Below are positions 25,445-34,426 of a stretch of DNA of 64,000 bases, in pieces. Source of the DNA: Prevotellaceae bacterium UBA4361 (GTDB lineage Bacteria; Bacteroidota; Bacteroidia; Bacteroidales; Bacteroidaceae); contig DGSN01000059.1 of NCBI GenBank assembly GCA_002393575.1, forward strand, positions 25,371 through 89,370, in the 5' to 3' direction. A program made the position numbers and the translations under genes. The notes under the pieces were generated by a model. The model had not been told where the DNA came from. It saw only the letters and a program-made list of their open reading frames with translations, and searched no databases. Every line of letters starts with the position of its first letter. The first letter of the stretch is position 1.

Positions 25445-26215
25445 TTAAAAAGAATGGGATTTCAAGAACTCTTCCGCTTTTGCCAAATCCTCGGGTGTGT
25501 CTATTCCGATGGTTTCGATTTCAGAAATACCCACTTTGATTTTATATCCGTTTTCTAACCAGCGCAATTGTTCAAGAGACTCCGCCAATTCAAGACTCGA
25601 TTGAGGCAAACGTGTGATTTCCTTCAACACATTTGTGCGATACGCATAAAGACCTATGTGCTTATAGTAAATGTGCCCTTTAAGCCACATTTCCCCTTTG
25701 TCCTTTCCACGAAAAAAAGGAATGATAGAGCGAGAAAAATACAGAGCTTCCATTCGGTTGTTCACAACAACCTTTGGAGAGTTTGCGTTTTCAAGCGCAT
25801 CAAAACCATCCTCCACCGTGAACGGTCTGACAAGCGTGGCAATATCTACGGTTTCATCTAAGAAGCACTCCTTGATAGCTTGCAACTGCTGATGCTGAAT
25901 GAAAGGCTCGTCACCTTGGATATTGACAACAACATCATACTCGCCCGAAGTCTTTGTCAATGCCTCATAGCATCGGTCGGTTCCGCTGCGATGCTTGTCA
26001 CTTGTCATGACGACATTTCCTCCAAACGACTTTACAGCTTGTTCAATTCGCACATCATCAGTAGCAACCACAACATCATCCATCTCGCCTACCACCTGTT
26101 GATAGACTCTTTCGATAACAGTCTTTCCGCCCAACATGGCAAGAGGTTTGGCTGGAAAACGAGTGGATGCATAACGTGCAGGGATAATTCCTATGAATTT
26201 ATTGGAAACTTTCAT
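25445..26215 (-). CDS. kdsB: CMP-KDO synthetase
   Basis: Activates 3-deoxy-D-manno-octulosonate with CTP for lipopolysaccharide core synthesis. A nucleotidyltransferase of about 256 residues with IIPARYASTRFPAKPLAML at the N-terminus, then TDKHRSGTDRCYEAL (SDKHRSGTDR) and VVNIQGDEPFI, which hold the CTP and metal ligands. The open frame begins with TTG directly before ATG; the ATG at 26215 is used here. It overlaps the 3' end of the upstream penicillin-binding protein gene by 17 bases, so both are read from one message. Two envelope-building functions are thereby tied together. Confidence 0.95.
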   Translation of the reverse strand: MKVSNKFIGIIPARYASTRFPAKPLAMLGGKTVIERVYQQVVGEMDDVVVATDDVRIEQAVKSFGGNVVMTSDKHRSGTDRCYEALTKTSGEYDVVVNIQGDEPFIQHQQLQAIKECFLDETVDIATLVRPFTVEDGFDALENANSPKVVVNNRMEALYFSRSIIPFFRGKDKGEMWLKGHIYYKHIGLYAYRTNVLKEITRLPQSSLELAESLEQLRWLENGYKIKVGISEIETIGIDTPEDLAKAEEFLKSHSF

Positions 26216-28598
26216 CAATCTTACCTGTATTAGTGTCCTGAACCGTATGATGATAAACAGGGTCGATGTCGCTCAGCTCACCTTGACAAAGATCGAAATC
26301 TTTCGGAATGGCAAAAGTGTCAGCCTGCGTGATACCATAGCGGTTGATGAGAATTCGGTCTTTATACACCTTGTTCATAAATAAACCATAGATAGGAAGA
26401 GCAGCGGCAGCACCCTGGCCATTGGCCATGCTGTTGAAGTGAATGTCTCGGTCCTCACCACCGACCCAGCATCCCACTACCATCTTAGGAGTGAAACCCA
26501 TGAACCAACCGTCGGCATTGGAATTGGTCGTACCCGTCTTTCCGCCCATATCAGCCGTAATGTTATACACACGGCGAATACGCTGACCCGTACCTTCATC
26601 GATGACACCACGAAGCATCGCAATCATCTTGTAGGCATCCTCCTTCTTCATGATGTCAGTCATGCGGGGAGCAAAATTGTCGATGATGCTACCATCTGCA
26701 TCCTCAATCTGAGTGACGAGGATAGGGGCACAACGCACTCCGTAGTTCGAGAACGTAGTGTAAGCACTGACCATCTCACCCACACTAATGTCGCATGGTC
26801 CGAGGCACAACGACATGGTTGGGTCGATGTTCTGCGAATTGATGCCCAACTGGCGCATGAGGTTGATGAGATTGCGAGGATTCAGCTGCGACATCACCCA
26901 TGCAGCAATCCAGTTGTTCGATTGAGAAAGACCCCACTTCAGCGTCACCATCTGACCATAGCGAGCGTGTGAGCCGTTGCGTGGAGTCCAGTTTCCGTAA
27001 GTGCGCTGCACATTAGGAGCCACATCGCATGGTGTGAAACCGTTCATCATTGCCAAAGAATAGAGGTAAGGCTTGATGGTGGAACCCACCTGACGACGGC
27101 CACCTCCCAACACATTGTCGTATTGGAAATGGTTGAAGTCGAGACCGCCAACGTAAGCACGTACCTCACCCGTGGACGCTTCCATCGCCATCATGGCAGT
27201 GCGGAGGAATTTCTTATAATAGAGAATAGAGTCGTGCGGACTCATCTGCGTGTCATATTCCCCAGAATAGGAGAAAAGCGTCATCGGTACTTTCTTGTTG
27301 AAATTCTTCTGAATCTCATCCTCACTCATTTTTTGCGATTTCAGCACCCTGTAGCGTTCGCTCTGACGAATGTAACGCTGTACGATTTCCTCCACCTTAG
27401 CAGCCGAAAGCCCCGAATAAGGAGCACGAGGGTTTCCTCGTTTTTCCGCATCGAAACGAGGTTGCAAAGTTTTTGCTACATGCTGGTACGCAGCATCCTC
27501 TGCATATTCTTGCATACGGCTATCAAGCGTTGTGTAAATCTTCAAGCCGTCGGTGTAGATATTATAATGCGAACCATCCTTCTTCGTGTGCTTGTTGCAC
27601 CAACCATAGAGAGGATCGGTTTCCCAGGCAAGCGAATCATCATAATACTGCTGGTACTGCCACGAAGCGTATTTGTCGCGCTCAGGGCGTTCTGCCATCA
27701 TGATGCGACGAAGGTACTCACGGAAGTATGGAGCAATGCCTTCGCGGTGGCTTGTGACATGAAACTGGCTCACATCGAGCGGTTTTGCCTGAGCCAACTC
27801 CTTCTCCGCCCTCGTGAGATAACCACATTTCTCCATTTGCGAGAACACCAAGTTGCGGCGTTCCAAACTGCGCTCATGGAAACGAATCGGGTTATACATG
27901 GAAGGGTTCTTACACATACCTACCAGCGTGGCACTCTCCTCCAAGGTCAAGTCGATGGGAGCCTTGTTGAAATATGTCTTGGCAGCATTCTTGATGCCCA
28001 CGGCATTGTTGAGGAAGTCGAAGTAGTTCAGGTACATCGCAATGATTTCCTCCTTCGTGTAGTTACGCTCCAACTGAACAGCAATATACCATTCTACAGG
28101 CTTGCGAGTGATACGGTCAAGCGCAGTCGTCTCCTTCGTCACGTTCGAATACAATTGCTTGGCAAGCTGCTGGGTGATGGTGGAACCACCGCCAGCCGAT
28201 TTCTGGCGCATGAATCCGCGCTTCACGATGGCACGTCCTAATGCGCGGAGGTCGATGCCCGAATGCTCGAAAAACCGCTCATCTTCAGTGGCAACCAATG
28301 CCTTCACCAGATGTTGTGGAAGAGAGTCGTAGGGTACAATAACACGGTTTTCCGAAGCATAGCTCCATGTGCCCATCAACTTGCCGTCGGCAGAATAGAC
28401 GCGCGAAGCGTATTTGCTGATGGGATTCTGCAAATCGGAAATAGGTGGCAACTCGCCCACCCATCCCTGCGAAATAGCAAAGATGCCTATCACACCTGCA
28501 AGAAGCAATGCAATCGTTGTGCCCCAAACCATTCTCAGCCCTCTGGCAATGCTGGGTTTCTTACCTTTATCTTCTGTTTTATTTGTAGTTTGTTCCAT
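26199..28598 (-). CDS. Class A penicillin-binding protein (PBP1A type)
   Basis: A bifunctional peptidoglycan synthase. One membrane helix lies at about 24-44. The GT51 domain has catalytic Glu105 in ATEDERFFEHSGID and the GGSTITQQLAKQLY segment. The transpeptidase domain has Ser506 in GSTIKP with Lys509, SNN at 560-562 and KTGT at 687-690. All active-site residues are present. The frame is open to a TTG at 28622, but the ATG at 28598 (MEQTTNKTED) is the likely start. A TAAATTTG -7-like element lies at 28642-28649. It is cotranscribed with kdsB. Confidence 0.95.
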   Translation of the reverse strand: MEQTTNKTEDKGKKPSIARGLRMVWGTTIALLLAGVIGIFAISQGWVGELPPISDLQNPISKYASRVYSADGKLMGTWSYASENRVIVPYDSLPQHLVKALVATEDERFFEHSGIDLRALGRAIVKRGFMRQKSAGGGSTITQQLAKQLYSNVTKETTALDRITRKPVEWYIAVQLERNYTKEEIIAMYLNYFDFLNNAVGIKNAAKTYFNKAPIDLTLEESATLVGMCKNPSMYNPIRFHERSLERRNLVFSQMEKCGYLTRAEKELAQAKPLDVSQFHVTSHREGIAPYFREYLRRIMMAERPERDKYASWQYQQYYDDSLAWETDPLYGWCNKHTKKDGSHYNIYTDGLKIYTTLDSRMQEYAEDAAYQHVAKTLQPRFDAEKRGNPRAPYSGLSAAKVEEIVQRYIRQSERYRVLKSQKMSEDEIQKNFNKKVPMTLFSYSGEYDTQMSPHDSILYYKKFLRTAMMAMEASTGEVRAYVGGLDFNHFQYDNVLGGGRRQVGSTIKPYLYSLAMMNGFTPCDVAPNVQRTYGNWTPRNGSHARYGQMVTLKWGLSQSNNWIAAWVMSQLNPRNLINLMRQLGINSQNIDPTMSLCLGPCDISVGEMVSAYTTFSNYGVRCAPILVTQIEDADGSIIDNFAPRMTDIMKKEDAYKMIAMLRGVIDEGTGQRIRRVYNITADMGGKTGTTNSNADGWFMGFTPKMVVGCWVGGEDRDIHFNSMANGQGAAAALPIYGLFMNKVYKDRILINRYGITQADTFAIPKDFDLCQGELSDIDPVYHHTVQDTNTGKIDESFQ

Positions 28599-28732
28599 TT
28601 TTCTAAATATTCGAAAAATCAAAAATAAGCATAACAGTTTGCAAATTTACAACATTTTTTTTGCATTAAATAAAAAAGGACTACAATTTTAACTATTTCA
28701 TTCCTTTTTCAATCATAATGAAATGCTTACAA

Positions 28733-28851
28733 TTATTTAAAAAGGAGGAATGTTCGCTTCGCCTTGATGTAAAATGGAATATGCTTGTTTCGTTCCGAAT
28801 GAAGAATGTAAGTAACTCCTTGTAAATATAAAGATGGAATACATTCTTCGT
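28733..28851. repeat. Decayed AATGAAGAAT-family element
   Basis: The pieces TTCGTTCCGAATGAAGAATGTAAGTAACTCC and TGGAATACATTCTTCG keep the order of intact members (compare 38755-38850), but the core is altered to CCTTGTAAATATAAAG. It lies between topB and the PBP gene, both on the minus strand. Confidence 0.55.
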
Positions 28852-31029
28852 TTACAATTGAGTCAATGGCATGCGCCATGGGCATCCATCTTTCCATCGG
28901 CTGCATCCGTATGCGGTCTTTCCCTTGATAATGTGTCCTTGTTTGCATTTTGGACATGGCAGCCCAATCCATTCGTCTTGGTTGGGCGTGGAGGAATTGG
29001 GTTTTATTTGTGATTGTGACGCAGAAGAGGTATGTACAGGCTTGGCTTTTGGTTGAAATCCCGCAACATACTGTGATGGTGTCTGTTGGTCTGTGCGACT
29101 GACAGGATTACCAGTCTGATTGCTTGTCTGCTTAGAGGTCGTATGGTCTGGTTGGTTTTCCACCTTCTTTTCAGCCTTTTTTCGAGCTGTCTGTTTCTTC
29201 AGGTCTTCCTCGGTAGTGATGGTGATGCGACGGTTGGAATGGTCGTTTCGGACGGCATTGACAATGTGGGTCACCATGTCCTTGAGTTCTGCCATGAAGT
29301 CCTGCGCCTCGTAGGTACCTCGTTCTATTTCGCGAAGTTTCTTTTCCCATCGTCCTGTCAGCTCTGCACTTTTGAGAAGTTCTTCGTGGATGAATCCTAT
29401 GAGTTCCACTCCCGTTGGTGTGGCGAGTATGCGCTTGCGCTCACGGCGTATGTATCGTCTCTTGAAGAGTGTCTCGATGATGGCGGCACGAGTGGAAGGT
29501 CGGCCTATTCCGTTTTCTTTCAGTGCATCGCGAAGGGTGTCGTCTTCTACAAACTTTCCTGCTGTTTCCATGGCTCGAAGAAGCGTAGCCTCAGTGTAAT
29601 AGGCAGGGGGTTGGGTCTGTTTTTCTGTCAGCATCGGTGTGTGTGGACCTGTTTCGCCTTTCGTAAATGCTGGCAAAACGCGTTCCTCGTCAATGTTTGC
29701 CTTGTTCTCGCGTTCATGTACATCGGGCTGTTGTTGGGAAACTGTTTTTGGATAAAGGACTCGCCAGCCTGGTTCGGTGATTTGTTTGCCGGTGGTCTTG
29801 AATTCCACGTTCTCAGCTTGGCCTAAGACTGTAGTTGTAAGGAATTTGCAATCGGGGTAGAAAACGGCGATGAAGGAACGGGTGACGAGGTCGTAAACCG
29901 TGCGCTCCATGTCTGTGAGATTTTGGGCTGGTTGCCCAATAGGGATAATGGCATGGTGGTCGGTCACTTTTGATGTGTCGAACACTTTCTTCGACTTGGG
30001 CAGTTTCTTAGCATAGAGGGGTGCGGTGAAAGTCTCGTATCCACGGATTCCTTGCAGGATGCTGGAACATTTGGGATAGATGTCGTCGCTAAGGAATGTG
30101 GTATCAACTCGCGGATAGGTGGTGTATTTCTTTTCGTAAAGACTCTGAATCAGGGAAAGGGTGAGGTCTGCTGAATAGCCAAACTTCTTGTTGCAATCGA
30201 CTTGGAGCGACGTCAAGTCGTAGAGGCGCGGTGGTGCTTCTGTTCCTTTCTTCGAACTGATATCGGTGATGGTGAAAATGGAGTTCTTCACTTTTTCGAG
30301 AAATGCTTCTCCCTCTTCTTTTGTAAGGAATTTTCCTTTTGTGGCCTGGAAGGTGGTTTCACGATAGATAGTGGAAAGAATCCAATAAGGCTCGGGTTTG
30401 AAATTTTCGATTTCTTGCTGGCGACGAACGATGAGTGCAAGAGTTGGGGTTTGTACGCGACCAATGGATAGCACCTGACGGTTCTGTCCATATTTCAATG
30501 TGTAGAGACGGGTGCAGTTGATGCCAAGAAGCCAGTCGCCAATGGCTCGGCTGAGTCCTGCAATATAGAGCTTTTGGTATGCAGCTTGATCTTTGAGGTT
30601 TTGGAATCCCTCGCGAATGGCATCGTCGGTCATGGAGGAAATCCAAAGGCGCTTGACAGGGCATGTGGCTCCTGCCTTTTGCATCACCCATCTCTGTATC
30701 AGTTCTCCCTCTTGGCCTGCATCGCCACAGTTAATGATAGCATCGGCATTTTGCATCAACTTCTGGATAATGGCAAACTGTTTTTTGATACCATCATCGT
30801 CTTTCAATTTGATGCCAAAACGAGGTGGGATGATGGGCAAGGAATAGATGTCCCAACGTTTCCACTGAGGCGCGTATTCATGGGGCTCTTTCAACTCGCA
30901 CAAGTGTCCGAAGGTCCATGTCACTTGATAGCCGTTTCCCTCGATATATCCTGACTGAGTTTTTGTTGCTCCAATGATTCGTGCGATGTCCTTTGCTACA
31001 CTTGGCTTTTCTGCGATGCAAACTACCAT
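28852..31029 (-). CDS. topB: DNA topoisomerase III (type IA)
   Basis: A single-strand-passing topoisomerase of 725 residues. The Toprim domain starts VVCIAEKPSVAKDIARIIG and has the acidic motif CGDAGQEGEL (101-110, with Gln where many have Arg). The catalytic Tyr is Tyr305 in KYTTYPRVDTT. GRVQTPTLALIV is conserved. A long low-complexity linker (about 610-685, rich in Thr, Ser, Gln and Pro) leads to a single zinc-finger-like end with CPKC and CSRWKDGC. This looks like the chromosomal Bacteroidales type. It is read after the V-ATPase genes, but a 241-base repeat region separates it from them. Confidence 0.93.
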   Translation of the reverse strand: MVVCIAEKPSVAKDIARIIGATKTQSGYIEGNGYQVTWTFGHLCELKEPHEYAPQWKRWDIYSLPIIPPRFGIKLKDDDGIKKQFAIIQKLMQNADAIINCGDAGQEGELIQRWVMQKAGATCPVKRLWISSMTDDAIREGFQNLKDQAAYQKLYIAGLSRAIGDWLLGINCTRLYTLKYGQNRQVLSIGRVQTPTLALIVRRQQEIENFKPEPYWILSTIYRETTFQATKGKFLTKEEGEAFLEKVKNSIFTITDISSKKGTEAPPRLYDLTSLQVDCNKKFGYSADLTLSLIQSLYEKKYTTYPRVDTTFLSDDIYPKCSSILQGIRGYETFTAPLYAKKLPKSKKVFDTSKVTDHHAIIPIGQPAQNLTDMERTVYDLVTRSFIAVFYPDCKFLTTTVLGQAENVEFKTTGKQITEPGWRVLYPKTVSQQQPDVHERENKANIDEERVLPAFTKGETGPHTPMLTEKQTQPPAYYTEATLLRAMETAGKFVEDDTLRDALKENGIGRPSTRAAIIETLFKRRYIRRERKRILATPTGVELIGFIHEELLKSAELTGRWEKKLREIERGTYEAQDFMAELKDMVTHIVNAVRNDHSNRRITITTEEDLKKQTARKKAEKKVENQPDHTTSKQTSNQTGNPVSRTDQQTPSQYVAGFQPKAKPVHTSSASQSQIKPNSSTPNQDEWIGLPCPKCKQGHIIKGKTAYGCSRWKDGCPWRMPLTQL

Positions 31030-31270
31030 AGGGAAATGTTTAGTGTTTAATGTTTAGAGTTTAGTGTTTAGAGTCTAACGAGAAGTTTAAAGTGAAAAGT
31101 GAATCAACGATTTTTTGTCAACAAATGGACACAAATAAAGCACAAATTTAGATTGTTTTTTGAGATAATTTGTGATAATTCGTTGAATGGAAAATGCCAT
31201 CTGGCCATCGTTTCACGCTTCAAACTTATCGTTAGACTCTAAACACTAAACACTAAACACTAAACTCTAA
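31030..31270. repeat. AGTGTTTAG-type inverted repeat between the K subunit gene and topB
   Basis: The left part holds GTGTTTAATGTTTAG, TTTAGTGTTTAGAGTC and AACGAGAAGTTTAAAGTG. The right part holds CACGCTTCAAACTTATCG and TTAGACTCTAAACAC in inverted order, with extra TAAACAC copies. The halves can form a long stem. AATGCCATCTGG near 31192 links it to the CCATCCGG-bearing elements. Confidence 0.75.
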
Positions 31271-31720
31271 TTATGCTGGAAGGGTACCTGCGATGAGAAT
31301 CAAAACGAGGAGTCCCAAGATGGCATAAAGTTCAGGGAATACGGCGAGCACCATTGTGGTACCGAAAGCGTTGTGACCACCGCCAATTGCTGAGATACCA
31401 TTAGCACACACTTTTGCCTGACGGATAGCTGAGAAAAGGGCAACGAGTCCGAGGGCAAGACCTGCGCCAAAGATTGCAGAAGCAGAGAACATGTCGAGGT
31501 TGGCTGTCATGTGACCATTCAGCATGAAGAATCCCACGAATCCGTAAAGTCCCTGCGATGAAGGAAGTGCGGAAAGAGCGATGTAAGAACCACTTGCACT
31601 TGGATTCTTCTTATATGCGCCAATTGCTGCATTACCACAAATAGTTACTCCGTAGGCTGAACCTACACCGGAAAGACCCACACAAAGGGCAATTCCCAAA
31701 TAAGCCAAAATTAATTCCAT
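31271..31720 (-). CDS. ntpK: V-type ATPase subunit K (proteolipid ring)
   Basis: Membrane rotor subunit with four helices in two hairpins, 149 residues. The ion-site residues of the sodium-binding Enterococcus hirae NtpK (Leu61, Thr64, Gln65, Gln110, Glu139) correspond here to Leu52, Ser55, Gln56, Gln101 and Glu130, at a constant offset of nine. This predicts sodium rather than proton transport. It is the last gene of the operon; a hairpin lies between it and subunit I. Either pump or synthase direction is possible. Confidence 0.95.
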   Translation of the reverse strand: MELILAYLGIALCVGLSGVGSAYGVTICGNAAIGAYKKNPSASGSYIALSALPSSQGLYGFVGFFMLNGHMTANLDMFSASAIFGAGLALGLVALFSAIRQAKVCANGISAIGGGHNAFGTTMVLAVFPELYAILGLLVLILIAGTLPA

Positions 31721-31784
31721 AATGTTTGTTTTAAATTTTTGAGTTTTTAAAGTTTTTGAGTTTTAAAGTTTTTGAGTATAAAGC

Positions 31785-31840
31785 AAAGTCTCATTCTACT
31801 CCCCTCTCTTTTTGGAGAGGAGCAAGGATGAGGCTTTTTT
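31785..31840 (-). terminator. Hairpin between subunit I and K genes (attenuator-like)
   Basis: On the minus strand CTCCTCTCC, a short A loop and GAGAGGGGAG form the core stem, extended by CTCAT/ATGAG. It directly follows, and slightly overlaps, the subunit I stop. The T tract is weak (CTTTGCTTT). It belongs to the CTCCCC/GGGGAG repeat type, so it may modulate rather than end transcription. Confidence 0.5.
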
Positions 31841-33701
31841 AGCTTTTCACCCTGAATGGTTCATATTCTTTGCCACCGCCTTCGAAATTGGCATTCTTGA
31901 AGAACTCTACGAATGTCAATCGCATTGGGTGTACAAAAGAGGAAATCATGCAAAGGCCAAAGTTGATGCCATGTCCGAAAAGGAGGATGAGCAACATTGG
32001 AAGCCAACGTACTGCCCAAGGCATACTGCTTGTCAGGTCGATAGCCAACTGGTTGAAGACACCACCAAGTACACCACCGGTGAGACCGAGGGCGAAGAGT
32101 CGGATATAGCTCAAGAGGTCGCCAAGCAATCCTGTCGCCATCCCATAAGTGTCCCATAGTCCTGTTCCGAAATTGAGGAAGATGTTCTTGTCTGGACTAT
32201 TCAAGAAGAAGATGCCAAGGACGCAGATGCCCATTAGTGCATAGAGTATGTAGGTAACAACTGTTGGGAGAGCAACTCCACAAGCTGGTAATCCGAAGCA
32301 GATGATGGCTGAGATGATAGCAACCACCCACGATGTCTTTCCTATGCCATACTTCCATCCGTACAATCTACTTGCTTTCACCGCTGAAAGTACCATGCCG
32401 AGTAGAACCTGAATAAGGCCGATGATGACAGACACAACCATCATTGGTGAATAGCCAAAGATGGTGTAGTTGTTCTCATTGACGAAGAGTTTCTTAACAG
32501 GGGCAAGGAACGCCCAGTCTTGTTGGGAAAGGTCGATGCCGAAGAACGTGCCTGTAAGAAGTCCACAAACAATTGTCATAGCACCCAGATAGATACCCAA
32601 CTTGGCGTATGGCTTGGATTCTGCATCGAGTTTCTTCAGCAAGATGATACTTGCCACAAGTACCAGCAAGCCATAGCCCGCATCTCCGAGGCAAAGACCA
32701 AAGAAAAGCATGAAGAATGGTGCCAAGAACTGAGTGATGTCCAAATCGTGATAATTTGGCAATGAATACATTCTCAGAATAGGCTCGAACAAGGATGTGT
32801 AGCTGCCGTTCTTGATTTCGATAGGCACATCATCGTCCAATGAAGGATCTTCTGCTTCGTAATAAATCTTGTTCTTGTCTAAGTAGTCCTCAACCTCATT
32901 TTCTTTCTCGACAGGAATCCATCCGACCATCAGTTTCACAGCATCGTCTGCAATAGACTCTGCGCAAAGATGCACTTTCGAGAGAGAAATGTCGTTGTCG
33001 TTTTCAACTTGTGAAGCAAGAATCGTTTTTCTTCCTTCCGTATTGATTCTCAGGAGATTCTCATGAACTTGTTCCAGCTTTGCTTGAAGTTCTGCTTTTT
33101 CGTTGAGATAATATGAAAGAGGACGTTGAGGAATCTCTAAGTTCTCAGCTGTGATGTCAGGGCGTTCTGGCGAGAAGGTGACGAAATAGATTCTCTTGTC
33201 TATCTCATCTATTGGAGTTGCAAAATACTCGTCAGCCCATTCCTGCTTGAACAACTTATTGGGACACGCATAAAAATTGACTTGATAGCCATTTTGCGCA
33301 AGTTCTTCCAACTTCGATGCGTCGAATTCACCCCAAGGACGGAGCGACTGAATGCTCTTTTCCACGGATTCAATCTTGTGCTTCAAGGAATTTTCCTCTG
33401 ACAGAAGTCCTTCAACTTCCTCCACAAGTTTCAAGCCAGCTGCCTTCACATCTGTTCCGCTCTGGAGATTTACGTTCTTGTATGTCGCTTTCGCAGTATA
33501 AGTTTCTTGGGCAAAGTCGAGTGCATTCAAAGCATTCTTATAGCGTTCTGCCAAGGCTTTGCCAGCTTCAAACTCAGCACTTGTGCTTCCGCTTTGCAAT
33601 TCCTCGACATGGACAACGCCAATTTTCCGAATGTCAGCGAGAAAGTGTTCATATTCCTTATTCGTAACAAGGAAAGTGAATTTCTTCATTTGGGTAATCA
33701 T
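31839..33701 (-). CDS. ntpI: V-type ATPase subunit I (stator/membrane subunit a)
   Basis: A 620-residue membrane stator subunit that carries the ion half-channels. The N-terminal half is soluble and rich in heptads (about 60-130 and 205-240). The C-terminal half from about residue 330 has seven or so helices, beginning near DITQFLAPFFMLFFGLCLGD. The functional region is LLSYIRLFALGLTGGVLG, with the essential Arg. Its start overlaps the subunit D stop by four bases (ATGA), indicating coupled translation. Confidence 0.93.
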   Translation of the reverse strand: MITQMKKFTFLVTNKEYEHFLADIRKIGVVHVEELQSGSTSAEFEAGKALAERYKNALNALDFAQETYTAKATYKNVNLQSGTDVKAAGLKLVEEVEGLLSEENSLKHKIESVEKSIQSLRPWGEFDASKLEELAQNGYQVNFYACPNKLFKQEWADEYFATPIDEIDKRIYFVTFSPERPDITAENLEIPQRPLSYYLNEKAELQAKLEQVHENLLRINTEGRKTILASQVENDNDISLSKVHLCAESIADDAVKLMVGWIPVEKENEVEDYLDKNKIYYEAEDPSLDDDVPIEIKNGSYTSLFEPILRMYSLPNYHDLDITQFLAPFFMLFFGLCLGDAGYGLLVLVASIILLKKLDAESKPYAKLGIYLGAMTIVCGLLTGTFFGIDLSQQDWAFLAPVKKLFVNENNYTIFGYSPMMVVSVIIGLIQVLLGMVLSAVKASRLYGWKYGIGKTSWVVAIISAIICFGLPACGVALPTVVTYILYALMGICVLGIFFLNSPDKNIFLNFGTGLWDTYGMATGLLGDLLSYIRLFALGLTGGVLGGVFNQLAIDLTSSMPWAVRWLPMLLILLFGHGINFGLCMISSFVHPMRLTFVEFFKNANFEGGGKEYEPFRVKS

Positions 33702-34360
33702 ACGTTTGCCTCCTTTCCTTCTTCGTTTTCTTCGTCATCGTCTTTTTTCTTCAATAGGGCTTCTTCAGCAGCACGCTTTTCCTGAAGCGATTTGAGAATC
33801 TTCTGACTCGACTTGGAAAGATTTTCTTCGTCTTCCATAAAACGCTTAATTTTGCGAATGGCTTCTTGGAAACCGGGTATCTGCACTTTCTCAAAAAGAT
33901 TCACTTTCTGAGTCGTTTTACGTCGTGCATGGTCGAGTAATCCCAATTTTGCCATCACAAATTCACGCTCAACAGCTGTTTTTGCAAGTCCTTGGAGAAG
34001 ATTGATGCCATCGAAGTACCATTTGGGCGCACTGAAAAGTCCGAATGGCTTCACGTCCAACTGGATGTTGTTGAGGACAGGAACACGCACACCTGCCACC
34101 TTCTTCACGTCCAGCTCCACATCCTTGAGGGCAACCAACGACGTATCGAATTCGCCCCAAAGCGCATACATGGATTCGTAACCTGCAATCTGGCTTTCCA
34201 GTTTCTTGTCCAAGTCATCAGCCTCCTTCTTACACTTCTTCACCTCAAGACGCAAGGCTGTTTCCTTGTTCTTGATGATAGGAAGTGTTCGTTGGCGCAT
34301 CTTCAACTGTTTTTCAATTTGTTGAAGCGACGTTTTATTATATTGAAACTTTATTGCCAT
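33698..34360 (-). CDS. ntpD: V-type ATPase subunit D (central shaft)
   Basis: A 220-residue, almost wholly helical shaft subunit that transmits rotation from the A3B3 head to the membrane ring. A long N-terminal coiled coil (about 8-55, KTSLQQIEKQLKMRQRTLPI) and a C-terminal coiled coil (about 150-200) frame a short globular part. The C-terminus is a highly charged Lys/Glu/Asp tail not needed in shorter homologues. It lies between the B and I genes. Confidence 0.92.
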   Translation of the reverse strand: MAIKFQYNKTSLQQIEKQLKMRQRTLPIIKNKETALRLEVKKCKKEADDLDKKLESQIAGYESMYALWGEFDTSLVALKDVELDVKKVAGVRVPVLNNIQLDVKPFGLFSAPKWYFDGINLLQGLAKTAVEREFVMAKLGLLDHARRKTTQKVNLFEKVQIPGFQEAIRKIKRFMEDEENLSKSSQKILKSLQEKRAAEEALLKKKDDDEENEEGKEANV

Positions 34361-34426
34361 TTATCGTAAATGTTTTGAGTTTTCAGTTCTACTTCATTGA
34401 AATAAAGATAGAACAAATCAACAAAT

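Noticed and set aside
26199..26215. Possible frameshift where the PBP and kdsB genes overlap
   Set aside because: Both proteins are complete with normal ends; a short overlap within an operon is ordinary.
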